The notes beneath the pieces are model-generated. The model was not told the origin of the DNA, did no database searches, and saw only the letters and a list, made by a program, of their open reading frames with translations. The translations under genes and the position numbers were made by a program. A stretch of 64,000 nt of DNA. Source: Spisula solida. Taxonomy: Eukaryota > Mollusca > Bivalvia > Venerida > Mactridae. Location of the stretch: contig OX365948.1 in NCBI GenBank assembly GCA_947247005.1, positions 8,618,001 through 8,682,000 of the forward strand. Reading direction: 5' to 3'. Of the stretch, positions 1 to 10,845 are shown piece after piece (positions within the stretch are counted from its first letter, which is position 1; each line of letters starts with the position of its first letter).

Positions 1-150
1 ACACACAACCGAACGAGAAAATTATCCCCCAAGTCCAAGTTGTCAAAAAGCTAAATTAACTAAATTCAGCAATCAGAAAGCCGAATGCCCAAGCTGAATT
101 ACCTGGTTTCAACAGTGAAACGGCTGAACTACCTAGTTTTAACCTTCTGT
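1..150 (-). repeat. Family X dispersed repeat, copy truncated by the window edge
   Basis: Read on the minus strand it carries imperfect units of about 30 bp of the type GAAACYAGGTNATTCAGC, then the core ACTTGG...TTTCTCGTTC and GTTGTGTGT, where the window ends. It aligns closely by eye with the copies at 9585 and 41040. The 66-codon frame at 85-285 falls partly inside it and is not considered a gene. Confidence 0.7.
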
Positions 151-3100
151 CCCACCAAGCAACTTTGGTTTATTGGATTTGTCCTAGATATCATAGACCC
201 AATGGGCATGTCGATTTCAGGTTTCGACCATTTTTTGTCACGGATATTTAATATTCGGTGTCAATTCGCCGAAACAAGCGGGTGAACGCATAATTATTAC
301 CCTTCATATGAAAAATATCACTGATCGTCTTCACGGAAATGTGATATGCATAATCTACCGACACCTTTTTTATTCTGCTATAGGAGCTATTTGTCTTACA
401 AAAGCAAAAACTAATGTCCTCTACAAAATTGTAGATTTTGATTAGATGAATAATGCAAATATGATACAAAATATGTGTATATTCTTCTAAACACATTTTC
501 TTACATGGATCGATAGAAATAAATCGATTTTATTGTGCTAGTTTGAAAAAACTTCCGAAGTTCAGTTTTGTTCAACTATAATTTGAACACCTCACGTATA
601 ATAAGACTGATACAAGTATGTCAGGTAGTGTAATACCGGTACATGGCATAACCAGATTTTGGCAAAAAAATAATTAACAATAGAACATGGAAGGTAGCAT
701 AGAAAGAAATCATTGAGCCCCTGAAAGGCATCAAAAAGGAACACTGTACAAGACAATCACAAACAGTGACAAGATTACCTTTATATTACGTTTAGTGTCA
801 ACAGACAACGGGCATTTCCAGCCCTACAGCAAAGGACAATGGCATGCATTAGAATGTCAATGGTCAGATTGCCTTAAGTCTATCTTTTGTACATGAGAAT
901 ATACACGGACGTTTCCAGCAGTAACACACAGGTTCACAATGTATATATTTATACCGCCTTGACCCAAGCCAATGTGCCGGACCAGTAGTTGGAAGCAATC
1001 GATAAAGATTGCTATTGGAAAACTTGTAGAAAAGACGAATACAGATCAAAACATATTACTGTTAAGACTGTCATGAGTGAGCATTTACGCAACGTTTATG
1101 TATGCGTAAAACCCGTCTAACTGTTTTATAAGGGGTTATCCAAGCGTAATATTGGGTCCTAGATAAATATGTAGACCAATAATTATTATTTGTACTCACT
1201 GCGCGAGTATACTAACATGTAGGCAACATAACTGAGCATTGGGATTTCAGTGAGCAACATTGACCTCAGCAAAGCAGACCTGAAACAGCATTGACGGTAC
1301 GTTATCTGTGCAGATTAGTAACAACTGCAAATGGACTCTCATTTGTCTTTTTCGAATTTGAATGTTAATTATGAAGCATATTCGCTTCTACAGTACACCA
1401 TATCACCATACCAAACTAAACACATTAATACGCGCTTTTATTCAATAATTCGAACTCTTTATGCTACATGTGCTCCAAATAAAAACAATCTATTATCTGA
1501 ATCATAATATTACATGGCATATTACGTGTACCAGATAACATACAACTAACCTATATTCATGAAACGTCTTGCGAGCGTTTATCAGAGAATTAATGTTATT
1601 CTACCATTTCCAGGAAAATTAAACACGACAATGCGTAATCAATAAAGAGCTTATGAGATATTGCTGCTCTATTAACAAGTGCGTGGTGGGGAGAAAGCAG
1701 TGAAATATGATATCATTCTCCAACAAAATTTGAGCCAAGTGGGATATCGATTCATTTTAAAGAAATCATTTTCAATTGGCAAACAACTTGTTTGATTGTT
1801 ATGATAAGTCTACGAGCCTCTTGTATGTGCATGACGTGAGTTTTAAGTGGAACAAACTACATTGTACACCCATAAAAAATTATCGAATGTTGCCCTCAAG
1901 AATGTAGTAACTGCTTATTATTGAGAAGCCATTCCTGCAGTCTTGCGGACAACCAATTATAATCACAGACGTATTCGGATGAGAAATGTTGGCTATTCTT
2001 TCAATAAGGACGTCGAACCTTGTTTAAGCGTGGTTAACACTAAGTCGTTTGGACTAAACGCGGTCTAATGTGCGAAACCGTTTAACCATGTGCATATGCT
2101 ATGGATACGAACTGGTCGCATTATAGCTTGTGAACGAAAAGTATCCTTCTCTCAAACGGAATTTTGCCGACGTTTGAGCTAATTTCTAAGACTTTCGAAA
2201 CTCTGGCCAACACTGATATAAACGTTCATAGTGTGTACCCATCTTTACGGCCAGCGGTCAGTAATCATTGAGTCAAAGAAATACTCCAAAGTAAGACAGT
2301 AACGCTCTTTGACAAGCCTGTTCGGTTACCCGTTTACGCATGACAGTACCTGCAATTATGTTCACCTAATATGGGACCGTTACAAATTGGAGCAGATAAT
2401 GAATTCCAAAATTGGTTTGGTCAACTGTCCATCGAATAGCGTAAACATCAACGCAAAAAATTCCCACATCTGATTGATATTTCCAAATCTTTGGACCGTT
2501 TCTGTTTTTGAGTCACCGAGGTAGACCTATTATGTCAGACAGTGGTCAATACTTTGTTTGCTACATACATGTATATTGCCCTACATTTATAGTACTCTCA
2601 TCATACATTCATATAAGTAAGTAACCTTAATTTACAGAAATATTAAATAAACCGCTTCCGGAGAAAAACACTTTTGCCAAAAGTTTGGCTAATCTAGTGT
2701 GGCATCCAGGGAATTGCATAGAGAACATTTTACGGCAAACACGTCCCCCGCAGCTGACGTGATATTGAATCGTAGCTAGGCAATATATCGTCAACAGCTC
2801 TGCATAGCAGATGGTTTCGGGTTTCTGATAATTGGTTTGTAGGTATATATATATATGGTATATAATCAAAGATTCGTTACCAAATATTCATAAATTGTTT
2901 TATAGTCACTGTGCTGAAATATAACCTAGACAAAACATAAAATGGCAAATGGAGTATAGAATACGACTACAATAAAACACAGTTACATACACATGTTTTC
3001 ACATTATATTGATTATTGTAGTATTACATTGATGTTAGTATATATGCCATTATGATTTTTAAGGACTATAGTAAATAGCGAGTATGAAGGAAAAATGTTA

Positions 3101-3646
3101 ACTTGTGATGAAGGGCGAAAGGAATGAGTATAGGGGGTGGAAAATACACCAACAGTTTTATATACCATCTTCTTTAAATGGTCGGTTTAGCGGAATACTT
3201 TTGTCGCCATTGTTTTTTAATATAAAATATTTCGAAAGCAGAATAATGTAATAAGCAATAAGTCCATCTTCTTCTTTATTGTTGCAAAAGGAAATATTTG
3301 AAAATGTTAGTTTTATTTCTTTTGAAAATTGGCCTTCTAAAAATAACTTCTCTTCAGACCAAAAGCCTTGGAAAATAATTATAACATTTCAAAAACATAC
3401 GGATTATTGAATATGAACGCAGGTTGCAAAAATCACAAATGTCAAACATATTACTAGAAGGGTCACTAGGGTCCATTATATAAGTTGAAAGGGTATCTAT
3501 TACTGTAATACTAACTTGGCCCCTATCCGAAGCATCTCAACTTGAGCTAAATCTCATTTCAAATATTGTCATGTCCAGGTAATTTCCACGAGAGGCTGGG
3601 CTCAAAATTGTAATCAAAACACAGAAACATCATTTTTAGTTTAATA
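151..3646. other. Unannotated AT-rich intronic sequence
   Basis: No exon, tRNA or TIR-bounded element could be recognised on either strand. Short AT dinucleotide runs occur near 2843-2856. No DLKxEN-type catalytic-loop exon was found here, although the next exon of the kinase must lie somewhere below 9363 or beyond the window. Confidence 0.5.
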
Positions 3647-3897
3647 CAGTAAAATTTCAAGAGCTCGAAAATAAAATCCATCAAAATTCTGACTCTGCTT
3701 TAAGCAAAATCACAATTTGAGTTGAGATGTCTACTTGAAATGCTACGGGTGATCGGCACCTGGTTGTGACAGGAAGCATAAGATGAAATAGTTTCATTCA
3801 TTCATTTATTTAGGGTCATGTCGGTATATCACAGTCCTTACTTACAAAGAAAAAAGCCTAATTTCGATGGGGGATGCATTGACTTGAGGTTTTACTG
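3647..3897. mobile_element. pogo/Tigger-like MITE 1 (TA target duplication)
   Basis: A 251-bp element with left end CAGTAAAATTTCAAG and right end, read in reverse complement, CAGTAAAACCTCAAG (13 of 15 match). It is flanked by TA at 3645-3646 and 3898-3899. The CAGTAAAACCTC-type terminus and TA duplication are typical of Tc1/mariner-pogo MITEs. It is non-autonomous: no transposase frame is present. Confidence 0.75.
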
Positions 3898-3923
3898 TAT
3901 TGTACGATAATACTATTGCACTA

Positions 3924-4084
3924 CAGTAAAACCTCGATAAGACGAGCAAATTTTAAAGTGCCGGCGAATTTGCCCTATGATATATATTAAGTTATCCTTT
4001 TAAAACGAGCATCATTGTTACGAGCATCCGGTCTATCTCGAGGACAGGTGATGGTCTATTCAACGAGGTAGTGAGGTTTTTCTG
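3924..4084. mobile_element. pogo/Tigger-like MITE 2 (TA target duplication)
   Basis: A 161-bp element with left end CAGTAAAACCTCGATAAGAC and right end, in reverse complement, CAGAAAAACCTCACTACC; the first 12 bases match at 11 positions. It is flanked by TA at 3922-3923 and 4085-4086. It lies 26 bp from MITE 1 and shares the CAGTAAAACCTC terminus with it, but the interiors differ. No coding capacity. Confidence 0.78.
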
Positions 4085-5021
4085 TATTACTATGGAAACT
4101 GGAACGAGTACCAAAAGAACAACAGTGTGCCATTAACAAAAAAGCGACACTAATTACGTCCATGAAAACATTATCCGCAATGTCTATATAATGCTTAAAA
4201 ACAATTTTATCACCTCATAAAAATAATGAAAATTAAAACGAATTCACCAGAGATTGTGTGAATGTAAGCGAGTTTTGTCCATGCCGGGAAACATAGCTAG
4301 AATCTGAGACAGGATGTCATAGAAACTGGTAACGCATGGTCAACAAGGGACTGCTTCATCTCCGTGTTTGGCATATCAATAAAAGCTTTATATCATCAAA
4401 CCAATGCAAGGGGATAATTAAACAACAGTCATGTTTATTCCTATCTTCATTTGACATTTTTTCTGGAGCCAATGAATAGTATGCGTTACATTATAGATGG
4501 ACAATGCACGACATTTATACGGATCCTGTGTCATAGAACGCTCGTATTGCGATTATTTTGATGACACTATAACCATGGTTACCGCGTTGAATTCTATATT
4601 ATGCTAATTGTCATATAGCCAAGACCTATATCAATATCGCTTTATATATGCTCTATTTATCACTTACTATGATGATAAGCTAATATCGATGGCTTATTTA
4701 GCAGAAACCCGTATACAACACTCCCTTTAGCTTGGACAAGTTTTTGTATGATTTTGACTAATACAATTACAATTTTTAAACTACACGGGGTTCTGGATAG
4801 GTTTGTGTCATTACGTTTACGTTAGATTTTGAGCCTATATTTTGTTGTTGGTCCTTCATGACTTGATATTCCGCAATGATCATGACAAGTTCTTCGTAAA
4901 CAAAGTATCCGGTATTGTTAATCATATAATCAAACAAGGAACGCCATAGTGACAGTCTAGCTCCCATCCAATTGCTGTTGGAGGGCTGTTTGTAGTTTGA
5001 GTAACATAATGATTATAATAT

Positions 5022-5195
5022 GCACAAAAAGAAAACAATCGGACAAGGTAGTACTTAACCGAAACAGCCGAACTCAGAATAATTAACACAGATCTCAAGC
5101 ACACGACACAAGGCCCAATACACAACTGAACGAGAAAAAACTAAACTGCTGCAAGTCCTAATTTCAGCTTTCAAAAAAGTCTTAACAAGTTTAAT
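5022..5195 (-). repeat. Family X dispersed repeat copy
   Basis: On the minus strand it reads AATTAGGACTTG..., TTCTCGTTCAGTTGTGTATT, GGGCCTTGTG, CGGCTGTTTCGG, TTAAGTACTACC, TTGTCCGATT. The order of modules is the same as in the other copies. The small frames on the minus strand around 4776-5125 are by-products of this repeat and its surroundings. Confidence 0.7.
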
Positions 5196-6423
5196 CAAAG
5201 CAATGAGAGTGCTGATGGGAGGCGATCTGGTTGCTGCTACTAAAGCTTAAACCGACTTTACACGTTTAATGTTCGTTCTCTTACTGCCGATCTTGTCTTG
5301 AATGTCAAAATAGGCATATGTGACTATATAGGCATGTTCGGTATCTAAATAATTGTAAAAAGGGGAATATTAATTTATATGGAATACATGTATTGAATGC
5401 GTCTATCGAAAGTGGCTTTAAAATAATACTACGCTCCTATTTATCAGATTCTACAGCATCGTCTTGTAATCACTTCCCTCACAGCGTGAGACAGTCTATA
5501 CAAAGCGGCTAGCAAAGCCACAACATATGATTGCATAACAGTATTCCGCAGACAATTTACGATTCCTTGATAAAACCATCACGTGACTTTGGTCTGAAGT
5601 TTTCCTAAAATAGCTATACAGCCGGGACATGTGATGAACACGTCATTTTCATATTATGAAACAAGTCCGATATCGACCCGGCGGAGTGATTACCTGCAAA
5701 AATATCGATTTAACGAACCGTTTCACAATAATTGTTGATCTTAGATTAAACAAATGTTGCTGATTGAATTAAATCAGTTTAAAAATTTGGAGAAACTATT
5801 TAAATGCGGATTCACATAGCAGCCTAAAGGCGGTTCAGGTTGCATTAAGAAATGGGCAATGTTAGTAATGAGAAGCTGTCGCCTCCCAAAAATCACTGTA
5901 AATGGTATGATCCTACAATGGCACACATGATTATTGATGATAATACTAGTAAGTAATGCGCAAGAGCCACTGTACCAGGAACACAATCAAGACTTTGTCA
6001 AAGACACCAAATGCTCAATATCATCCAATTATGGCTTACGTGGTTTCTGAATTAAACCTACAATATGATATTATAGTGATACGAAACAGCTCGGATATAA
6101 ATCAAACAACTAGTAAATCTCATAAAACCGATTCATTATCATTAAGCCGGAGCGTTGAAGACTTTGTTATTAAACGGTTTCAATTTGACATACTTTTCAC
6201 TACAATATAAATTAATTTAGATATAAATGTCACCCATACCTCATCACTTACATCACTTTACTTTGATGTATGAAAGGCAAATGACCAAATACATCAAACT
6301 GGGATTTACTTACGTGTACTAACATTTTTTATATTCATGATTTTTTTATTTATCGACTAATGGTATACTTTTTAACTTTCAAAAACTGTTTGTTCACGGT
6401 TGGAATGGATGATCGAATAAAAC
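5196..6423. other. Unannotated AT-rich intronic sequence
   Basis: No convincing coding or RNA feature. The 84-codon plus-strand frame at 5956-6210 has low-complexity Ser/Ile-rich composition and no recognisable domain, and is left out as chance. Confidence 0.45.
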
Positions 6424-6552
6424 GCAATTGGATTGAAGGCTTTGACTTTCTGCAATTGGCTCAAGGCTGAGATCTGTACTTTTAGCAATTGGGCTTAAGG
6501 CTAAGGCCTGGACTTTCAGCAATTGGGCCGAAGGCTGATGCTTGGACTTTCA
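6424..6552 (+). repeat. Tandem repeat, about 34 bp x 3.7
   Basis: GCAATTGG recurs at 6424, 6452, 6485 and 6519 with intervals of 28, 33 and 34 bp. Each repeat continues with ...AAGGCT...GACTTTC. Units are diverged, so the array is old. The ACTTTCAGCAATTGGGC motif is loosely reminiscent of the AGCTGAAACT units of family X, but this is not firm. Confidence 0.75.
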
Positions 6553-8087
6553 ATACGATGTAAGGACCAGGCGAAATGAAATATTAAGAAGAACTGTGGA
6601 AAGGGAATAGAAAGAGTCTGGTTTAAATACATAGACAGCAGCAGCCAGGGATACAAGGCTCAGACAAAATGGAGAGAGCCAAGCGCCATGAACTTATTCA
6701 GCACAGAAAGAAGTAAGTCAATCAGTACCAGAATTATACATTCCAAAACATATCGAGCTTAAACCATATTCATAATTCTAATTGTACAACCGAGCAGAAA
6801 TCTATTAACGTGATTTCTTCAAGTATAATTTTTCACACTCATCGTACATATTCTATACAGGATTCAAGAAGGGTTCAAACTGTGCTTGTACAAAGTTAAT
6901 CTACCTCGGTTACAAATTATTTAGAGTGGAAGCGGAAATCTTAGGCCTAATAAAATATTTATAGTACCGCGTAGGTCACTTAAAATAGAAGCTACGTTTC
7001 TATGATATTACGCGATGTTGTTCCGTATAGTTGACACTTGCTATTTGTTAAGTAAATAACACGAGTTTCCCATTTTTGCGAAGAAAGAGACACAAAAGTA
7101 ACATCAGCAGAATAAATTGACCGATTTATCACATAACCAACCATGTTTGGGCATTGGACTATTACAGAACTCTGAGAGATTTGTATTATGTCCAATTAAG
7201 AAAACCACAGGGTGGACTGAGAAATAGAGAGAAACATTTATCAACGTTGACTTACAGAAAAACTGTGGTAAATGATCATACATTAAGTCAAGATGTTAGC
7301 GATACTTAGAAATACAACTTCTAAGAACTACTAGGCCATTACAAGAGGAACTCCCAACATTAATAGATCAGTAAAGACAAAACAGAGGGAAGTCACAGAG
7401 AGCTTAAACAAAGGGGAGAGAAGTGTTAGAAAGAAAATGCAATTGACGAAACCGTGGCTACAGTAGAAAAATTTCCTTTTATGGAAAACAAAGTTTGAAG
7501 CAGAAACAGCTAAATTTGAAAAGTTGAAAAGATTAAACTTAGTCAAAATCACGAGGTAGAAACTCATTTTACAGCATACTACCATGATGGAGTTAGATGT
7601 GCAGTTTGTATAACAAGAGGAACAATCAGTAGGATAGGCCAAGTCATTATTTCAGGATACGGAGGACCTTGACGTCGGAGAGGTAGATATTGGATAATAG
7701 TAAATGTGCTGATATTGATATATGCCATTACTATAAATACATACTTGACAACAAGGGGATGTTTTTAGTTAAACCGATAACGTCGCTTTCAAATCTCAAA
7801 CAGGACCTAAACGAAATGTGGACATTTGGTTCATGTTACAACCAAACCTACTAGTATCCATATAGCTTTTCCCAGCCAATGCTGTTAATTCATTTCAGAT
7901 GATTTAATATCGAAACAGAAAAGTAGTCATTTCTTATCTTGCGTACTGATTAGTTGAACCTAGTTACTCGAGCTTGTTGTCTACCGATGGTTCTGATTGT
8001 GTCCTCTAGTTGCAAATAAGTCAGTGACGTCTCTTGCCGTTACGTCAACTGTAGAATTATACAATGTAACGTGATTCTTAAACATTT
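6553..8087. other. Unannotated intronic sequence
   Basis: The longest frame is 103 codons on the minus strand (7331-7642), hydrophobic and Phe/Cys/Ser-rich, without a recognisable domain or convincing splice sites. It is treated as chance. No RNA gene seen. Confidence 0.45.
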
Positions 8088-8190
8088 TAGGACTTTTTGG
8101 CACCTGCAATAAGGACTAATTGAGGCTTTCGTGGTCGACTGTTAAGTGCTGTCCCCCTGTCCGAATTTTCATTATCGTTTTTCATTATTT
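8088..8190 (+). repeat. Family X fragment, internally deleted
   Basis: It contains CTTTTTGGCACCTGCAATAA (also found, slightly changed, at 10577) directly followed by the 3' module GACTGTTAAGTGCTGTCC and CTGTCCGAATTTTCATTATC. The middle of the element is missing. Confidence 0.6.
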
Positions 8191-9362
8191 ATGATTCCGT
8201 ACACTGTTGTGTTGCCTCATAAATGCTAGTAATTTGACACAGACGGAAGGTGACAAATATACTGGCAGCTAAAATGGTTCGTGCAATAGGGAAAGTTGTT
8301 ATCATGTTTCTGAAATACTAGTAATATCCAACGTGGTTTCTACGGAAAAACTGGCAGTTTCTTTTTCCAAAATCGTTGGGACCACATTTAATTCATGACA
8401 ACCTGCGTTCATCTTGGGATTAATCAAATCTCTTTCAAAATAATTGGTATCCATCACAAGTCTACACCTTCAGAAGAATCTGTAACTTTTCCAATAACAT
8501 TTTGACGAATGTTTTTATTCTTATTGTCATATTTATATGTATATTCTGCATTGTGTATGTTATACCATCTTAAGGTCACCAACATTGTGTTTTATAGCAT
8601 CATTGGGTGTTTTCTGTCAATAAAACTCTTTAACTGAGCCACTAACAACAATTGTATTATGAGATACACATAAATTCCGGTGAACACTGATATACAAAAT
8701 GAATTACATGATCAATTAACTGCGAAATTCATTGTACGAAGTAACCGAGTCATGTATCAATATATAGACACACGTTTTACTGTATCATAGACTAAGACAC
8801 CCCTCCCACCGAGTGTTTAGTTGCGTATTCTATTCTCTCGCTGTCTAGTTTCGTAGCTTAACTAATGGTTAGGCACCAAATTTACGATCGATATAAAGCG
8901 ACGGTTATTGAATATAAACGAATTTGGGATGCTTCAAGTTTCATTCCTGGAATAAATATTGAGTTGAGGTATCTGGGACGAACGCTGTATGGATAACACA
9001 TACACATCGCGAGAGTTGAAGGAGAAACATCCATCGTAATCCGTATTTGTAAGACTTTGGGCAGTCCCAAAAACAACCTTGTAGATAGTTAATATGAGGA
9101 AATGACTTTAAGTAAACGGCTTAAAAATAATATTAAATATATTACAAAAATGTATATTGTTAAATGACGTCGCGATTTCAACTGTCTTAATTTCGGGACA
9201 ATAGAACAAAAACACTAACTGCATATACTTAGTAAGCAGATGGTTTCAATCAATAAAAAAACAGTAACAAATACAAACTAACATAACGCAGATTGTCAAA
9301 CACATATCAGTTAGCAAATTACTGTTTGCACAATCCTCCTTCATATAAGCAATTTGACTTAC

Positions 9363-9529
9363 CTATGTGCCACCCCTCGCTCGTGAAGAAAGTGCATTGC
9401 GGACACAAGCTGTCTAAAGTATGGTCTGGCTTTATTTTCATGTAGACGGGATTCCTTCTGACCTTTGATGAAGTTATATAGATCTCCTCCTTGCGCATGC
9501 TCCAGAACGAGACAGTATAAGGTGGTGGC
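9363..9529 (-). CDS. Kinase-domain exon B (beta-5, hinge, helices D-E, HR of HRD) of the same kinase
   Basis: Internal exon of 55 codons plus two bases (phase 0 in, phase 2 out). It begins ATTLYCLVLEHAQGGDL: the beta-5 strand and hinge, with Leu at exon residue 9 in the gatekeeper position, the hinge EHAQGG, and Asp16 at the start of helix D. Helix E is KARPYFRQLVSAMHFLHERG, followed by VAH and the first two bases of Arg, so the catalytic HRD is cut inside the Arg codon and its Asp lies in the next exon. The acceptor is TTTTGTATATTTCAG|GCC and the donor CATAG|GTAAGTC. Fused to exon A it gives LYETLK-ATTLYCLVLEH with no gap or overlap relative to the kinase fold. Alanine in V-A-H-R is less common than Val or Ile at that position. 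No frameshift or stop is present. The ATG that opens the computed frame is in the intron and is not a start codon. Confidence 0.93.
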
Positions 9530-9584
9530 CTGAAATATACAAAAACACACTATGTTAGTCTCGTAGTCTTTGTAGGACTCCGAC

Positions 9585-9832
9585 AGCTAAAACTAGGTAT
9601 TTCAGCCGTTGTACTGTTGAAACTAGGTCATTCAGCTTGGGCATTCAGCTTTTTGATTGCTAAAACTAATGCATTCACCTATTTGACAGCTGAGACTTGG
9701 ACGGCAGACCAGTTTCTCGTTCTCGTGTTGGGCATTGTGCATTGTATGCTTTTATGTTTTATGTGCTCGGCTGGTTAAGTTGAGTGCTGTCTTCCCTGTA
9801 TGACTTACTGTTATCATTTTACTTAGCAAGCT
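9585..9832 (+). repeat. Family X dispersed repeat, near-complete copy beside exon B
   Basis: Imperfect units of about 30 bp (GAAACTAGGTCATTCAGCTT and variants) run to about 9695. They are followed by the core GACTTGGACGGCAGACCAG, TTTCTCGTTCTCGTG, TTGGGCATTGTGC, GTGCTCGGCTGGTTAAG, TTGAGTGCTGTCTTCCCTG and a TTATCATTTT end. It lies only about 55 bp upstream of the exon B splice acceptor, antisense to the kinase gene, so the branch point must sit in the narrow gap or in the repeat itself. Confidence 0.75.
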
Positions 9833-10374
9833 ACCATTCCACTGGTAATATAATATTGGTAAAATGTTCAAACATCAAATGTTTATCTGCGATGATTTGA
9901 CTGAAGATTGCTTAATTGCACTGATTAATGCATGCATAGAAGGTGTCAATCATCTGCGGACAACATGACTAGTAGTGTTTGTTACAACACAAGGACCCTG
10001 GTAGTCTGAATTACATTCATGACACATTGATGATCTGTAATAGAGTCAGGCATTTACCAATAATGGCGACCTTCATAGGAACATACGACAACAACAACCA
10101 TACCACGTAGTATATAGGAGGAAACACCATATTTACGTGTTAGATATGAACACATAGTAGGTATTTTAATTACTCATCTAACCTTATTATACTAAATATT
10201 TGTGGTCGCTATATTCTATGTGTTTTGTTGGGTATTTTGTTTAATAAAATATTTCTAAATGTAATTCACACAAATCGTGACTCCAACACTTGATAATACA
10301 TAGCTAGCATAATATTGACCTTATATGCCGAGCATAGCCTTTTTTGCCAGCCAGATTCACCCGTATTTTAATCC

Positions 10375-10435
10375 GTGTCACCAGATTAGACGTCAAGCGC
10401 GCTAACCATTGAGCTACGGAGGCACACCTTAAGTA
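10375..10435 (-). repeat. tRNA-derived SINE head (degenerate)
   Basis: The minus strand reads GCCTCCGTAGCTCAATGGTT then AGCGCGCTTGACGTC, an excellent tRNA acceptor/D-arm with box A (TAGCTCAATGG). Box B is degraded and no tRNA cloverleaf closes, so this is a SINE head rather than a functional tRNA. Confidence 0.6.
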
Positions 10436-10574
10436 GGTAGCACTATTCATCTGACTCAATGCTGTATGTTGTTAGGATATTGTTGTTTTAATAAGGGTTT
10501 ATTGGCTAGAGCTGTCCTACAACAAATTCTATTTGATAATGTCGTTGAACAGGGTTAATACCATTTACATTGAT

Positions 10575-10765
10575 TCTTTCTGAACTTTTTGACACCTGCA
10601 ATTAGGACTTGTATAAGAAGTATCTTGTTCAGTTTTGTGTTGGACAATATGACGTATGCTTGTAGTTTGTGTATTTTCGCCTTTGTCTTTTTTGTGCCTT
10701 TCGTGTTAGACTGTTTCTGTCGAGTGCTGCCCTTTTCGTTGCTCAAGAGAGGGTTACTCTCGGTG
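10575..10765 (+). repeat. Family X dispersed repeat copy
   Basis: It shows CTTTTTGACACCTGCAATTA, GGACTTG, TCTTGTTCAGTTTTGTGTTG, ...TGTGCCTTTCG..., GACTGTTTCTGTCGAGTGCT and GCCCTTTTCG in the family order. The 74-codon minus-strand frame here is a shadow of the repeat. Confidence 0.65.
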
Positions 10766-10796
10766 TGACCGATCACCATTAATTTAGTGTCTTAAA

Positions 10797-10845
10797 ATAG
10801 CAAAAAGTCGGACAGGGAATGCAGCACTCACTACTTGTAATAGAC
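10797..10845 (-). repeat. Family X 3'-end fragment, opposite orientation
   Basis: The minus strand reads GTAGTGAGTGCTGCATTCC then CTGTCCGACTTTTTGCTATT, the family 3' module. It faces the 3' end of the copy at 10575-10765, about 30 bp away, giving a tail-to-tail pair. Confidence 0.55.

Noticed and set aside
85..285. 66-residue ORF
   Set aside because: Starts within a family X repeat copy; no homology.
9359..9550. Independent 63-residue kinase-like ORF starting at its ATG
   Set aside because: The ATG and the following residues lie upstream of a canonical splice acceptor; only 9363-9529 is exonic.
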